Part shown: one piece after another, positions 54,758 through 63,176 of the stretch
How positions within the stretch are numbered: the first letter of the stretch is position 1
How the letters are laid out: every line of letters starts with the position of its first letter
NCBI GenBank assembly: GCA_024655885.1
Contig: JANLFN010000006.1
Location: forward strand, 1-64,000
Length of the DNA stretch: 64,000 bases
Direction: 5' to 3'
From: Eubacteriales bacterium
GTDB taxonomy: Bacteria > Bacillota > Clostridia > Acetivibrionales > JANLFN01
Translations under genes and position numbers: made by a program
Notes under the pieces: model-generated
Told to the model about the DNA's origin: nothing
The model's input: the letters and a program-made list of their open reading frames with translations, nothing else
The model's database searches: none

Positions 54758-55218
54758 ATCCTGTTCCTCCCGCCCTTAAAAATAATAACCAGACCGATGG
54801 CTATCAAAACAACAGGCAAAAAATACTTCATGTCAATCCAGTGAAAAAACTGCTTGGCAAAAAACATCACTCCGAAAATAATGAGGGCCACTCCAATGAC
54901 AACCTTGCTTTTTTCAGGGTCAATGCCGGCAGCCGGCTCTTTGAAATCGTTTACAACGCTTCCGAAATCGTCCTCCGGGTTGTCCTCCCTGTCCTGCTTG
55001 AAGTCCTGCTTGAAGTCCGGGTTAAAACCCCCCTGCCTCTCAGGCATTATTATGGCAGCGGCTATATAGATAATAATTCCTGTGCCTGCCATGGCCAGGC
55101 TGATGATAACCCATGCAATCCTTATAATTATGGGGTCTATACTGAAATACTCCCCCATCCCCCCGCATACACCAGCGATCACTTTATTTGCCCTGGAACG
55201 GTATAACTTTTTTTCCAT
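54754..55218 (-). CDS. PspC-domain membrane protein
   Basis: 154 residues. The PspC domain begins KLYRSRANKVIAGVCGGMGE and continues YFSIDPIIIRIAWVIISLAM with transmembrane helices; a charged linker, then DUF5668-like helices (VIGVALIIFGVMFFAKQFF, PVVLIAIGLVIIF). PspC proteins take part in envelope-stress (phage-shock-like) responses. It overlaps the liaF-like gene by ATGA, so the two are co-expressed. The ATG follows GGAGAATC. Confidence 0.9.
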   Translation of the reverse strand: MEKKLYRSRANKVIAGVCGGMGEYFSIDPIIIRIAWVIISLAMAGTGIIIYIAAAIIMPERQGGFNPDFKQDFKQDREDNPEDDFGSVVNDFKEPAAGIDPEKSKVVIGVALIIFGVMFFAKQFFHWIDMKYFLPVVLIAIGLVIIFKGGRNRI

Positions 55219-55591
55219 GTCTTGATTCTCCTCTTTAAAAAATATTGGGTTTCAAACCCGGTATGAAAAAGCTGCAGCTTCTTTCCCTATCAAGCTCTAT
55301 AAAACCAGCTTATTTTTTCTTTCATTAAATCATACGAATTCTTTTAAATTATGTCTCAAGATTTTTGTAAAAATATTCGATTGAAATAGAGTGGGAAAAA
55401 ATATGCGGAGCACAAAATGAATGGGCGGCAAAAGGGTACGGGACAGGAAAACTTGATACCTGCCGGTTTAAAAATTTACATATAAAAATTTGTAATCTTT
55501 TGTACAAGAATATATAATTAAGGAAAGGTTTGAATTACCCACGCAGTTCCCATCAGCAGCAAGAATTCATAATAGTACAGGTGATGTTTAG
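55219..55591. other. Gene-free region with a promoter for the cNMP-binding gene
   Basis: Divergent gene spacer. TTGTAA (55490-55495), 17 nt, then TATAAT (55513-55518) is a good sigma-A promoter on plus, about 70 nt before the gene. Other parts are AT-rich without features. Confidence 0.6.
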
Positions 55592-56833
55592 ATGTCTGAC
55601 ATTGAAAAATTGAGAAAGATAGGCAGGATGAGGAAGTACTCGGAAAATGAGTTGATTTTCAAACAGGGCGATTCGGGCAGTGAAATGTTTATCATATTGT
55701 CCGGCAGAGTCGGGGTTTATAGCAATTCCCCCGGCGATTCTCCCTTAAAGGTATCCGAAATGGGGCCCGGTGAATTTTTCGGCGAAATGTCCGTATTTGA
55801 AAACCAGCCGCGCAGCGCCACGGCAGTGACCCTGCAGGAAGCCGTGGTGCTTTCCATAGAAAGGGACAACTTCCTGGAATTTATTGCACAGCAGCCTTCC
55901 ATGGCCTATAAGATCATGAAAAGCCTAAGCAGCCGGATCAGGAATCTTAATGAAGAACTTTTGAGGCTCAATCCCGAAAAGGGCGGACCAGAACCTGCGG
56001 ATGTTCCCTCCGCCCCAAAGGATGAGGGAAAAAAGGATACGGCCGAGGTTTCTCCCGCCAATACGGCTGCCCCCAATGTGGATGCGCTCAAAGATATTTT
56101 ATTTCTGCCGGGACATAAGGCATACGGCCTTGTTGCGCCTGAATCTTACGGCACCTATATTTTCAGCAAGCAGGTCAGATGCCCCGTATGCAACAAAAAT
56201 TTCAATGTAAAAATGCCCAAGAACTCAAAGCTGAAACTGGACAGGGTAGACTACGATTTCCGCAAGAGGTATGTGGATTTTGAACCCCTGTGGTATTCCA
56301 TATGGGTGTGTCCCGAATGCTATTACAGCAACTTTATTGCGGACTATGAAAAAATCCCCTTTAAATCCATCAAGCCGTTGCGTGAAAAAACCGGGGAACT
56401 GAAAGACAAAATATCTGTGGAATTTACCGAGCCCCGGAACATTGACCAGGTATTCACCGCCTATTATCTATCCATATTCTGTGCGAACATTTACAATGCC
56501 GCCCCCCAGAAGATGGGCAAACTGTGGATACAGCTGTCCTGGCTTTACAAGGATGTAAATGACGAGGAGATGTTTAAAAAAACATCTTCCCTGGCGCTGG
56601 AAAACTATTACAATGCCTTTTATAAATCCAAGCTGAATATTAGTGCTGAGCAGGAGCAGCAGTACTACCTGATCCTGGGTGAATTGTTCCTGCTTAAAGG
56701 AGATGAAAAGGAAGCTCAAAAGCATTTTTACTCTGCTATAAAGAGAAATTCAGGCAGCCAGCTGTTAAACCAGCAGGCCCAGGACAGGCTTCAGGAAGTG
56801 AAGAATAGAGGCTATGCTGGTGAAAGCGAGTAA
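55592..56833 (+). CDS. Cyclic-nucleotide-binding domain fused to DUF2225
   Basis: 413 residues. An N-terminal CRP-type cNMP-binding domain (ELIFKQGDSGSEMFIILSGR, PGEFFGEMSVFENQPRSATA, 5-120), a disordered acidic linker, then DUF2225 (about 165-400) with CPVCNKNFNVKMPKNSKLK and VCPECYYSNF as a zinc-like Cys site, and a helical end. There is no HTH, so it is not a transcription factor. DUF2225 in Firmicutes is of unknown function. The linkage of ligand sensing to a Cys-containing domain suggests a signalling role. Confidence 0.88.
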   Translation: MSDIEKLRKIGRMRKYSENELIFKQGDSGSEMFIILSGRVGVYSNSPGDSPLKVSEMGPGEFFGEMSVFENQPRSATAVTLQEAVVLSIERDNFLEFIAQQPSMAYKIMKSLSSRIRNLNEELLRLNPEKGGPEPADVPSAPKDEGKKDTAEVSPANTAAPNVDALKDILFLPGHKAYGLVAPESYGTYIFSKQVRCPVCNKNFNVKMPKNSKLKLDRVDYDFRKRYVDFEPLWYSIWVCPECYYSNFIADYEKIPFKSIKPLREKTGELKDKISVEFTEPRNIDQVFTAYYLSIFCANIYNAAPQKMGKLWIQLSWLYKDVNDEEMFKKTSSLALENYYNAFYKSKLNISAEQEQQYYLILGELFLLKGDEKEAQKHFYSAIKRNSGSQLLNQQAQDRLQEVKNRGYAGESE

Positions 56834-56961
56834 AGCGCCTGGTGCGGAAGACTATTAACGTAATATTTAAATAAAACCTGTAAATTTTTCTTTATAATTA
56901 AAGTAATAAAATAAATATGCCTGTATCCAAAAAACTAAGTGGAATTTTGCCGTTACACGGG

Positions 56962-56976
56962 TTATAATAATTATGC
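56962..56976 (+). promoter_or_regulatory. Per-box-like operator
   Basis: TTATAATAATTATGC matches the PerR box (TTATAATNATTATAA) at 13 of 15 positions. It overlaps the -10 region of the following Fur-family gene, so autoregulation is likely. Confidence 0.75.
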
Positions 56977-57015
56977 GGAATTAAAAAAGTCCATTTTAGT
57001 AGTAGAGGTATAGGT

Positions 57016-57462
57016 ATGAAGGATAGCACAATAAAACTGAAAGACCAGCTCAAAGAAAAGGGCTATAAGCTCACCTCCCAGAGGAAGGTGGTGCTCGATG
57101 TGATCATGGACCATGAAAATGAGCATTTAAGTACCGAAGAGATCTATGGCTATGTAAAGGAAAGGCACCCCGAAATAGGCCTGGCAACCATCTATAGGAC
57201 TCTTCTGATCCTGGATGAGTTGGGTATCGTAAGCAAGCTGGACCTGGACGAAGAATTCAACCGGTATGAATTGAATAAAGATTCGGAGGATCACAGGCAC
57301 CACCACTTGATATGTACCAAGTGCGGCTCTGTTACCGGTGTGGAGGAAGACCTCCTTGACCCCCTGGAACAGCAAATACAAAAGAAATACGGTTTTTACG
57401 TGAACAACCACAGGGTGAAATTTTACGGTATATGCAAAGAATGCTCTGATAATAAGCACTAG
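57016..57462 (+). CDS. perR: Fur-family regulator, PerR type
   Basis: 148 residues. The winged helix (SQRKVVLDVIMDHENEHLST, GLATIYRTLLILDELGIVSK) is followed by DHRHHHLICTKCGSV with CxxC and a second CxxC-like pair, GICKECSD, for structural zinc. The Per-box upstream points to PerR, a peroxide sensor that represses oxidative-stress genes. At the position of the metal-ligand Asp/Glu five residues after the first CxxC the sequence has Gly, then VEE, so the metal site may be shifted. The ATG at 57016 lies about 40 nt after the box. Confidence 0.88.
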   Translation: MKDSTIKLKDQLKEKGYKLTSQRKVVLDVIMDHENEHLSTEEIYGYVKERHPEIGLATIYRTLLILDELGIVSKLDLDEEFNRYELNKDSEDHRHHHLICTKCGSVTGVEEDLLDPLEQQIQKKYGFYVNNHRVKFYGICKECSDNKH

Positions 57463-57520
57463 TGCCGAAACTCGTAATATTTACAATAAATGAAATGCCG
57501 TAAATATTGAGTTTCAGCAC
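57462..57520. repeat. Near-perfect 21-bp stem between perR and the sirtuin gene
   Basis: GTGCCGAAACTC followed by GTAATATTTAC (57462-57484) is complementary to GTAAATATT followed by GAGTTTCAGCAC (57500-57520), save a 2-nt bulge and one wobble. It spans the perR stop codon. There is no T-run, so it may act as a bidirectional barrier or be a small mobile repeat. Confidence 0.6.
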
Positions 57521-57540
57521 TGACGGCAAAACGGTATAGC

Positions 57541-58281
57541 TTATAGAGGCATTTGATCCAAAATCCCCCCCAGCACCTTTCCGATGCTGTCGTTTATAAC
57601 AAGGTTCGCTTTACTGTCGTAAGATGTGGGGGATTTGTTTATGAGTACCAGCTTGTTCCCCCGGTAGTACTGCACCAGTCCGGCCGCCGGGTAGACTACC
57701 AGGGAGGTACCTCCGATGATCAAAACATCTGCATTGGAAATATATTTTACAGCACTGCTGATAGCTTTGGAATCAAGTTCTTCCTCATACAAAACCACAT
57801 CCGGCTTTACGATGCCTCCGCAGCTGTCGCACACCGGCACTGTTTGGTTGCTGTTCATGACATAATCCAGGTCAAAGCTTTTTTTGCACTTCATGCAGTA
57901 GTTTCTTTGTACCGAGCCGTGAAGCTCTATAACGTTTTTTGACCCGGCCTGTTGATGCAGGGAGTCGATATTCTGCGTGATAACCGCTTTCAGCTTTCCT
58001 CTTTTCTCAAGCTCTGCAAGAGCTAAATGAGCGGCATTGGGTTTTGCAGCAGTGTATATCATCTTGGCTTTGTAAAAATCATAGAAATCCTCGGTGTGCT
58101 GCATAAAAAAGCTGTGGCTCAGCATCACCTCCGGCGGGTAGGAATAGTTGTTTTTTGTACGGTATATCCCGTTTTCGGTTCTGAAATCCGGTATCCCGCT
58201 TTCGGTAGACACACCTGCTCCTCCGAAAAATACGATATTGTCGGAAGAGGCCACCATTTCCTTTAATTTTTCAAAACTCAT
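57541..58281 (-). CDS. NAD-dependent protein deacylase (sirtuin)
   Basis: 246 residues. NAD-binding FFGGAGVSTESGIPDFR, catalytic TQNIDSLHQQAG followed by ELHGSVQRNYC, a zinc site formed by C-x2-C (CMKCKKSF) and CDSCGGIVKPD, and IIGGTSLVVYPAAGL. All hallmarks of a bacterial Sir2. It removes acyl groups from lysines using NAD. The ATG follows GGAGATG. It converges on perR. Confidence 0.95.
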   Translation of the reverse strand: MSFEKLKEMVASSDNIVFFGGAGVSTESGIPDFRTENGIYRTKNNYSYPPEVMLSHSFFMQHTEDFYDFYKAKMIYTAAKPNAAHLALAELEKRGKLKAVITQNIDSLHQQAGSKNVIELHGSVQRNYCMKCKKSFDLDYVMNSNQTVPVCDSCGGIVKPDVVLYEEELDSKAISSAVKYISNADVLIIGGTSLVVYPAAGLVQYYRGNKLVLINKSPTSYDSKANLVINDSIGKVLGGILDQMPL

Positions 58282-58324
58282 GAAATCATCTCCAAAAATA
58301 CTTTTTATTGCTTCAAAGCCTTTC

Positions 58325-59974
58325 CTAAATTTGTTTCATAGCCTCTATACCTTTGAAGTATACCATTTTCGACGCGTCCAGTCCACATTCGATGATCCCT
58401 GGACTCCCCAGTTTCGATATACCAACAAATTTGTATAATGAACCGTCCAGTCCCCTGAATTTCGCTTTTTGGTTAACCCTGACGGACGGATCCTCCAGAA
58501 TGGGAAGAAAATCTTTTACATGGGTTGCTTTTTCAAGCCTGAACTCATATCCTAAAAGTTTTTCGTCGGTGCTGAGCTGTATTCTTCCATTTTCATCTGT
58601 CACATGGATCTCGCTCAGGCCCGTGTCTTCCGCTATTTTACGCAAATCCTCATTGGTAAGCTGCTTATCCCGGAGCATGACTGCAACAGCATCCGCAACA
58701 CCAAGCATCTGTTCTCCGATGATTCCGTCAAATTTCTCCATCACGTTTTCAAGATTCTGGGAAAGGGTAAGCAGGTTATTGGAAAATTCGGTATTTTTCC
58801 TGATACTTTCCAGCTGCTGCTCCATCACGGCCGCCACCTCCTGCAGAGCGGAGCTGCTGGCCTGTCCTTTGCCGGCCACCTCTGAAGTGTTATTGGAAAT
58901 GATCCCTGTGATCTTCGACTGTCTGTTGACATCTTCCGAAATGCCCGCCATAATATCAACCACAGATTGGACCATGGGAATGATCTTTCCCAGGCATTCT
59001 CCCGCCTTGGCCGCCACTTCTGCGCCCACGCCCACCTCGTTATTTACCTTTCTCATTACAATAACCGCACTCTGCGTCTCATCCTGCACCGATTGGATGA
59101 GTTCTTTGATCTTTCCGGCCGCTTGATTGGTCTCATCCGCAAGTTTTCTGACCTGATCCGCCACCACCGCAAAACCTCTTCCGTGCTCGCCTGCCCGTGC
59201 AGATTCTATGGCCGCATTCAGCGCCAGCAGGTTGGTTTGCTCCGATATGGCCGAGATGGTACTGGCAATATAGCCTATCTCATTGGATACCGTCTCAAGC
59301 TTTTCCATCACTTTTGACGATTCCGCAACATCGTTCTCAATCTGTCTCATGGATTCAGTGACCCGGTTTACCGCATCCCCTCCCTCCTGTATCATACTGC
59401 TGGTTTCATTCACCTTTTGGGAGGCTTTTGAGCTGCTGTCGGCAATGGACCGGCTGTCCTGGGTAAGCTGCTTCGTTTCATCGGCAACCTCCATAAACTT
59501 TGCGGTTGTCTCTTCTATAAACTGCTTGATATTGCCCAAATTCCCCGTCAATTCCACCATTCCGTCCTCTGCTTTCTTGGAGGATTTGCTGATGCGCCTC
59601 GAAGAGGTTTTAATGGAAACCGACGACCGCAGCAGTTCATAAATCCAGTCATTAATCATATTCCGGAGTGCCTCGAAATATTCCTTTATCTCTTTCACAT
59701 ACCCGTTTTTTACCGTGGGGTTGAACTCTGCAATAAAATTTCCCCTGCTAAATTCCCACAGGTTCCTCTTTATTTCTTCAATCAACTTTATATAGCTCCT
59801 GAAGACCATAAAAATTGAAACACCTATCATCACCAGGAATAAAGCCGAAAAAAGCACAAGAGCTAATGCCGTATTCCATTTCACCGTTGATGAGAAAAAA
59901 TAAAATGCGAATAGCAAGCACATACTTTCTAAATAAATAAAAACAGTGAGCCCCGCTATTATAGATTTTTTCAT
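58325..59974 (-). CDS. Methyl-accepting chemotaxis protein with C-terminal sensor-like domain
   Basis: 549 residues. Two close N-terminal transmembrane helices (about 8-25 and 31-50) leave almost no outside loop, so there is no external sensor. A HAMP-like stretch and a coiled coil follow; the signalling hairpin is [20 protein letters not shown]. After it, about residues 430-549, comes an extra domain ([38 protein letters not shown]) that resembles a small ligand-sensing fold. So sensing is probably cytoplasmic and after the hairpin. The ATG at 59974 follows GGAGGAG. Confidence 0.9.
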   Translation of the reverse strand: MKKSIIAGLTVFIYLESMCLLFAFYFFSSTVKWNTALALVLFSALFLVMIGVSIFMVFRSYIKLIEEIKRNLWEFSRGNFIAEFNPTVKNGYVKEIKEYFEALRNMINDWIYELLRSSVSIKTSSRRISKSSKKAEDGMVELTGNLGNIKQFIEETTAKFMEVADETKQLTQDSRSIADSSSKASQKVNETSSMIQEGGDAVNRVTESMRQIENDVAESSKVMEKLETVSNEIGYIASTISAISEQTNLLALNAAIESARAGEHGRGFAVVADQVRKLADETNQAAGKIKELIQSVQDETQSAVIVMRKVNNEVGVGAEVAAKAGECLGKIIPMVQSVVDIMAGISEDVNRQSKITGIISNNTSEVAGKGQASSSALQEVAAVMEQQLESIRKNTEFSNNLLTLSQNLENVMEKFDGIIGEQMLGVADAVAVMLRDKQLTNEDLRKIAEDTGLSEIHVTDENGRIQLSTDEKLLGYEFRLEKATHVKDFLPILEDPSVRVNQKAKFRGLDGSLYKFVGISKLGSPGIIECGLDASKMVYFKGIEAMKQI

Positions 59975-60238
59975 AACAACTCCTCCACTCAATTTAATCT
60001 ATAAAGATTTTTATTTCAGCCATAAAGGAATCTATGGGTAATCAGTCAGGAGCTAAGCATAAAACGATTGTTGTCGGTAAAGTTTGCTTTTGCACAAACT
60101 TTTTAAGGACAATCAATATTTTACCACTTACTTTATAATAAATTATTTTAGCGGCCTGATTTTTTTATTATATTCGAGTGTATATCACTTATTTGTATTT
60201 TATTTTTAAGTAAGAAAGGTGCCCAATATACTTAGATA

Positions 60239-60736
60239 TCAATTGCTTCCGCAGCATTTTTTGTACTTTTTGCCGCTTCCGCAGGGACAGGGGTCATTCC
60301 GGCCTACCTTGGTGCTTACGGCAATCCTGGACTTGTTGTACCCCTTGGTGATTTCCGTCCTCTTTTCCTGTGGCAATACCGAATCCCACTGGGGCAGGTT
60401 ATAAAGCCATTCCGCTTTAGCCTTCAGCATATTGAAATACAGCTTTTCAAAATCAATTTCAAGATTGATTTCGGAATCTTCGTGCAGGGCATCAAGGTCA
60501 ATGGGGTGTATAAGGCTTGTGTTTATGCCGTCAAGGAAACCTGCGAAAAATATGGGATCCATTCCAAAGCCTTCCGCAATTTGATTCAGCTTTCCGCAAA
60601 CGGTATTTTCTTTTTTTTCGAGAATACTCTCATAATTTTTCTTTTCCTTTTCCAGATAGTCATCCCAGAATTTGTTATATTCCTCCTGGGTTCTGTGTTT
60701 CTCAGCCAGTTCTTTCCATTCCTTAAACAAACTCAT
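60239..60736 (-). CDS. SEC-C motif protein
   Basis: 165 residues; helical N-terminal region ([19 protein letters not shown]) and the C-terminal SEC-C zinc motif [20 protein letters not shown], as in SecA. The start is uncertain: the ATG at 60736 (GGAG 11 nt upstream) is preferred to one at 60895, whose N-terminal extension contains TATAAT-like promoter sequence. Proteins of this kind may dock onto ribosomes or SecB-like partners. Confidence 0.82.
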   Translation of the reverse strand: MSLFKEWKELAEKHRTQEEYNKFWDDYLEKEKKNYESILEKKENTVCGKLNQIAEGFGMDPIFFAGFLDGINTSLIHPIDLDALHEDSEINLEIDFEKLYFNMLKAKAEWLYNLPQWDSVLPQEKRTEITKGYNKSRIAVSTKVGRNDPCPCGSGKKYKKCCGSN

Positions 60737-61070
60737 ACGATCTTTTGCTCCTTTATATAGAATCACCCATATTATAACACAGTTCTGTGCATTTTTGCAC
60801 AAATTTACATAAAAAACCTCTATTTTTTTTGGCATGCCCGCTTTATCCGCCCAAAAATGCATTGGACTTCCGCAAGCAGAGCAAAATACCCACATTGAAG
60901 TGAAAAAGGCAAAATAGATCTTTACCGTTGAACACCGCAGGTTTATAATTCATAAATGTGATAAAATTCTAGTTTGAAGTTGTTGCCGTATTGAAAACAA
61001 TGTAATATACTTTTAGCGTGCGCTGTATTAAAAAGCACCGGTAATCCGCTGGTTTTAGGGGGAAATGCGT
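60737..61070. other. Gene-free region with the arginase promoter
   Basis: TTGCCG (60983-60988), 17 nt, TATACT (61006-61011) is a good sigma-A promoter on plus for arginase, about 60 nt before its start. On minus, TATAAT near 60775 could serve the SEC-C gene. Nothing else recognised. Confidence 0.6.
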
Positions 61071-61985
61071 ATGGCAGCCAATATAGACATCATCGGCGTT
61101 CCCATAGACCTTGGCGCGAACCGCAGGGGTGTTGACATGGGCCCCAGCGCCATAAGGTACGCGGGTCTTAAAAAGGCCGTAACCAGGCTCAATATAAACT
61201 GCAGGGACCTGGGCAACATCAATGTTCCCGTGCCCGAAAACTCCGATGAAAATGCGGACATAAAGATGAAATATATAGAGGAAATAACCGAGGTTAACAG
61301 GATCCTGGCAGGGAAGGTCAGCCAGAGCCTGATGGGCGGCAGCATGCCTGTGGTGCTTGGGGGCGATCACAGTATTGCCGTAGGAACCATCCTGGGTACC
61401 CAGCACATATTAAAGAACATTGGAGTTATATGGATGGATGCCCATGGGGATTTCAACACCGAGCACACCACTCTCACAGGCAACCTGCACGGCATGTCCC
61501 TGGCGGCGTCTACCGGATGTGGGGCTCTGGCAATGGCCAGCTTTAAACCTGAGGATACCAATTATATTAATCCGGAAAAGGTTGTTTTAATCGGGGTAAG
61601 AAGCCTTGACGACGAAGAGGCGGTACTGGTCAAAAAGTCCGGCGTAACCGTGTTTACCATGGCCGACATCGATATGTACGGAATGAAAGAAATAATGAAA
61701 AGGGCTCTGGATATTGTAGAAAACGGTACCGAAGGATTTCATCTCAGTTACGACATGGACGTGGTGAGCCCCAATGAAGCCCCCGGTGTGGGAACCCCGG
61801 TAAAAGGGGGCTTAACATACAGGGAAGCTCATCTTGCCGCTGAAATGATCTCAGACAGCCGGAAGCTTTGCTCCATGGAATTTGTGGAAGTAAATCCCAT
61901 CATGGACCATGTAAACCAGACGGGTGAACTGGCCGTATCCCTCATATGTTCGGTTCTTGGGAAAAAAATAATATGCGACAGGTAA
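61071..61985 (+). CDS. rocF: Arginase
   Basis: 304 residues with ureohydrolase metal motifs: VVLGGDHSIAVGT, WMDAHGDFNTEHTT and LSYDMDVVSPNEAPGVGTP, which carry the His and Asp ligands of the Mn pair. SLDDEEAVLVKKSGVTVFTM and FVEVNPIMDHVNQT complete the arginase family pattern (not agmatinase). It splits arginine into ornithine and urea. I use the second ATG (61071) with GGGGG 8 nt upstream. A long inverted repeat follows it. Confidence 0.93.
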   Translation: MAANIDIIGVPIDLGANRRGVDMGPSAIRYAGLKKAVTRLNINCRDLGNINVPVPENSDENADIKMKYIEEITEVNRILAGKVSQSLMGGSMPVVLGGDHSIAVGTILGTQHILKNIGVIWMDAHGDFNTEHTTLTGNLHGMSLAASTGCGALAMASFKPEDTNYINPEKVVLIGVRSLDDEEAVLVKKSGVTVFTMADIDMYGMKEIMKRALDIVENGTEGFHLSYDMDVVSPNEAPGVGTPVKGGLTYREAHLAAEMISDSRKLCSMEFVEVNPIMDHVNQTGELAVSLICSVLGKKIICDR

Positions 61986-61988
61986 ATG

Positions 61989-62042
61989 CAAAAGCAGGGA
62001 CGGTTCTTCACTTTGCATAATAAAGAGCCATCCCCGCCTTTG
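61989..62042. terminator. Inverted repeat between arginase and glycosidase-like gene
   Basis: CAAAAGCAGGGACGGTTCTT (61989-62008) and AAGAGCCATCCCCGCCTTTG (62023-62042) pair in 16 of 20 positions; wobble pairs make the minus-strand RNA more stable than the plus. A barrier for both genes. Confidence 0.6.
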
Positions 62043-62049
62043 TTTATCC

Positions 62050-62213
62050 CTATCTAAATTCATAGCACCCTTTCCATTGGATGCATTCACCGCGGCTCAA
62101 TTTTTTCCCGGGACCCCCGATCAGGTTGAAATAGGTTTTTCCATAGGCCTCGGTAAATACGGTAGGCTGGTTCGGACCAATGCTTTCAAATCTTCCAACC
62201 GTCCCTGAATTTA
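62050..62213 (-). pseudogene. Out-of-frame C-terminal continuation of the glycosidase-like gene
   Basis: In the -1 frame relative to the upstream gene, the minus strand has an open run: DGLKIVNSGTVGRFESIG, then PNQPTVFTEAYGKTYFNLIG and GGPGKKLSRGECIQWKGCYE, ending FR and TAG. It is protein-like and joins the glycosidase-like reading frame if one base is missing near 62225. It is therefore either a frameshifted C-terminal domain (about 58 residues) or an overlapping gene without a good start. Confidence 0.55.
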
Positions 62214-63041
62214 CAATTTTGAGGCCATCTTTATGATGAGGCTGGCGGCAAATTCCCCCTTTACCGTGCCTGAAGGCCCTGCATTTTGAAGCCAGTATTC
62301 GGGGCTCTCGATGATCCCTTTTTCATGCAGCAGCTTTACGGCATCTTCCAGATTTTTATAGTAATTTTCCCGTATGGCAGCCAGCTGCACGCTGTTTGAC
62401 CCCTGGTAGCTCCAATAGCTGAAAACAGGGGTTCTTGCGGCCCGGCACATGGCGTTAAAATCCTGTATCTCTTGGGGTGTGGCGTCTCCTGATATTTGCC
62501 CGATAGGGTAAATGGGAATTTTATACTGGCTGTACTGCTGTATGGACGTATTGAAGGCCTTCTCCAGGGGCCAGCGCATATAAGACCAGTAAATCTGGGG
62601 CATTGCAAATTTGCTGTATTTTGAGAAAATATCGTAGGGCAGAGGATGGTAATTGGGTATGGCAAAGGACGTATAGCCGATGGGTACGCTGCTGTCCTTG
62701 ATCCCAAGCATCAATTTTTCTGCTGCATCCCTCATGTTCCTGTTCTCAAATTCCACCTCCACATCAGCCACATAGAAATCCGCCCCGTTGGAAATGGACT
62801 CCCTTATAGCTGCAATCTCCCCGTTTATATTTTTTCCGTAACAGTATCCCCACGCTCCGCATTTCAAGCCGTAAGTCTTGATATTTTTGATCATTTGTGC
62901 CTGCTGCCATACACTTGTGCCATCATGGGTTTTTATAATATAGCCTGCCAGACCTAATTCCTTCGCTTTGTGTGCTAGCTTGCTTATATCCCCGTTTTCG
63001 CTGTATTTTATCTCGCATATCCAAACATATTTGCCTTGCAT
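62211..63041 (-). CDS. TIM-barrel glycosidase-like protein
   Basis: About 276 residues. Features resemble a GH25-like (lysozyme-type) barrel: GKYVWICEIKYSENGDIS, YIIKTHDGTSVWQQAQMIK, GADFYVADVEVEF (acidic pair at the strand end), KFAMPQIYWSYMRWP and TPVFSYWSYQGSNS. No signal peptide is seen. The barrel and its DVEVE motif support hydrolysis of a polysaccharide or peptidoglycan, but the family is not certain. The start is either ATG 63041 or TTG 63053, after GGAGGGG. A C-terminal domain may be lost by frameshift (see next to it). Confidence 0.65.
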   Translation of the reverse strand: MQGKYVWICEIKYSENGDISKLAHKAKELGLAGYIIKTHDGTSVWQQAQMIKNIKTYGLKCGAWGYCYGKNINGEIAAIRESISNGADFYVADVEVEFENRNMRDAAEKLMLGIKDSSVPIGYTSFAIPNYHPLPYDIFSKYSKFAMPQIYWSYMRWPLEKAFNTSIQQYSQYKIPIYPIGQISGDATPQEIQDFNAMCRAARTPVFSYWSYQGSNSVQLAAIRENYYKNLEDAVKLLHEKGIIESPEYWLQNAGPSGTVKGEFAASLIIKMASKL

Positions 63042-63176
63042 AGAATTCAACAACCCCTCCCAAAATTAATACGGTGTTATTTAATAATACGCCGCATCCC
63101 TATCCAATATGAAAACAATCAAACCTGTTTCAAATTATATGTTTTGCGGTAAAACCGCGCTGCCCTTTAAACCGCT

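Noticed and set aside
60001-60238. Possible small gene between the chemoreceptor and SEC-C gene
   Set aside because: No frame with a ribosome site; only an AAAGTTTG/CAAACTTT hairpin near 60078-60101.
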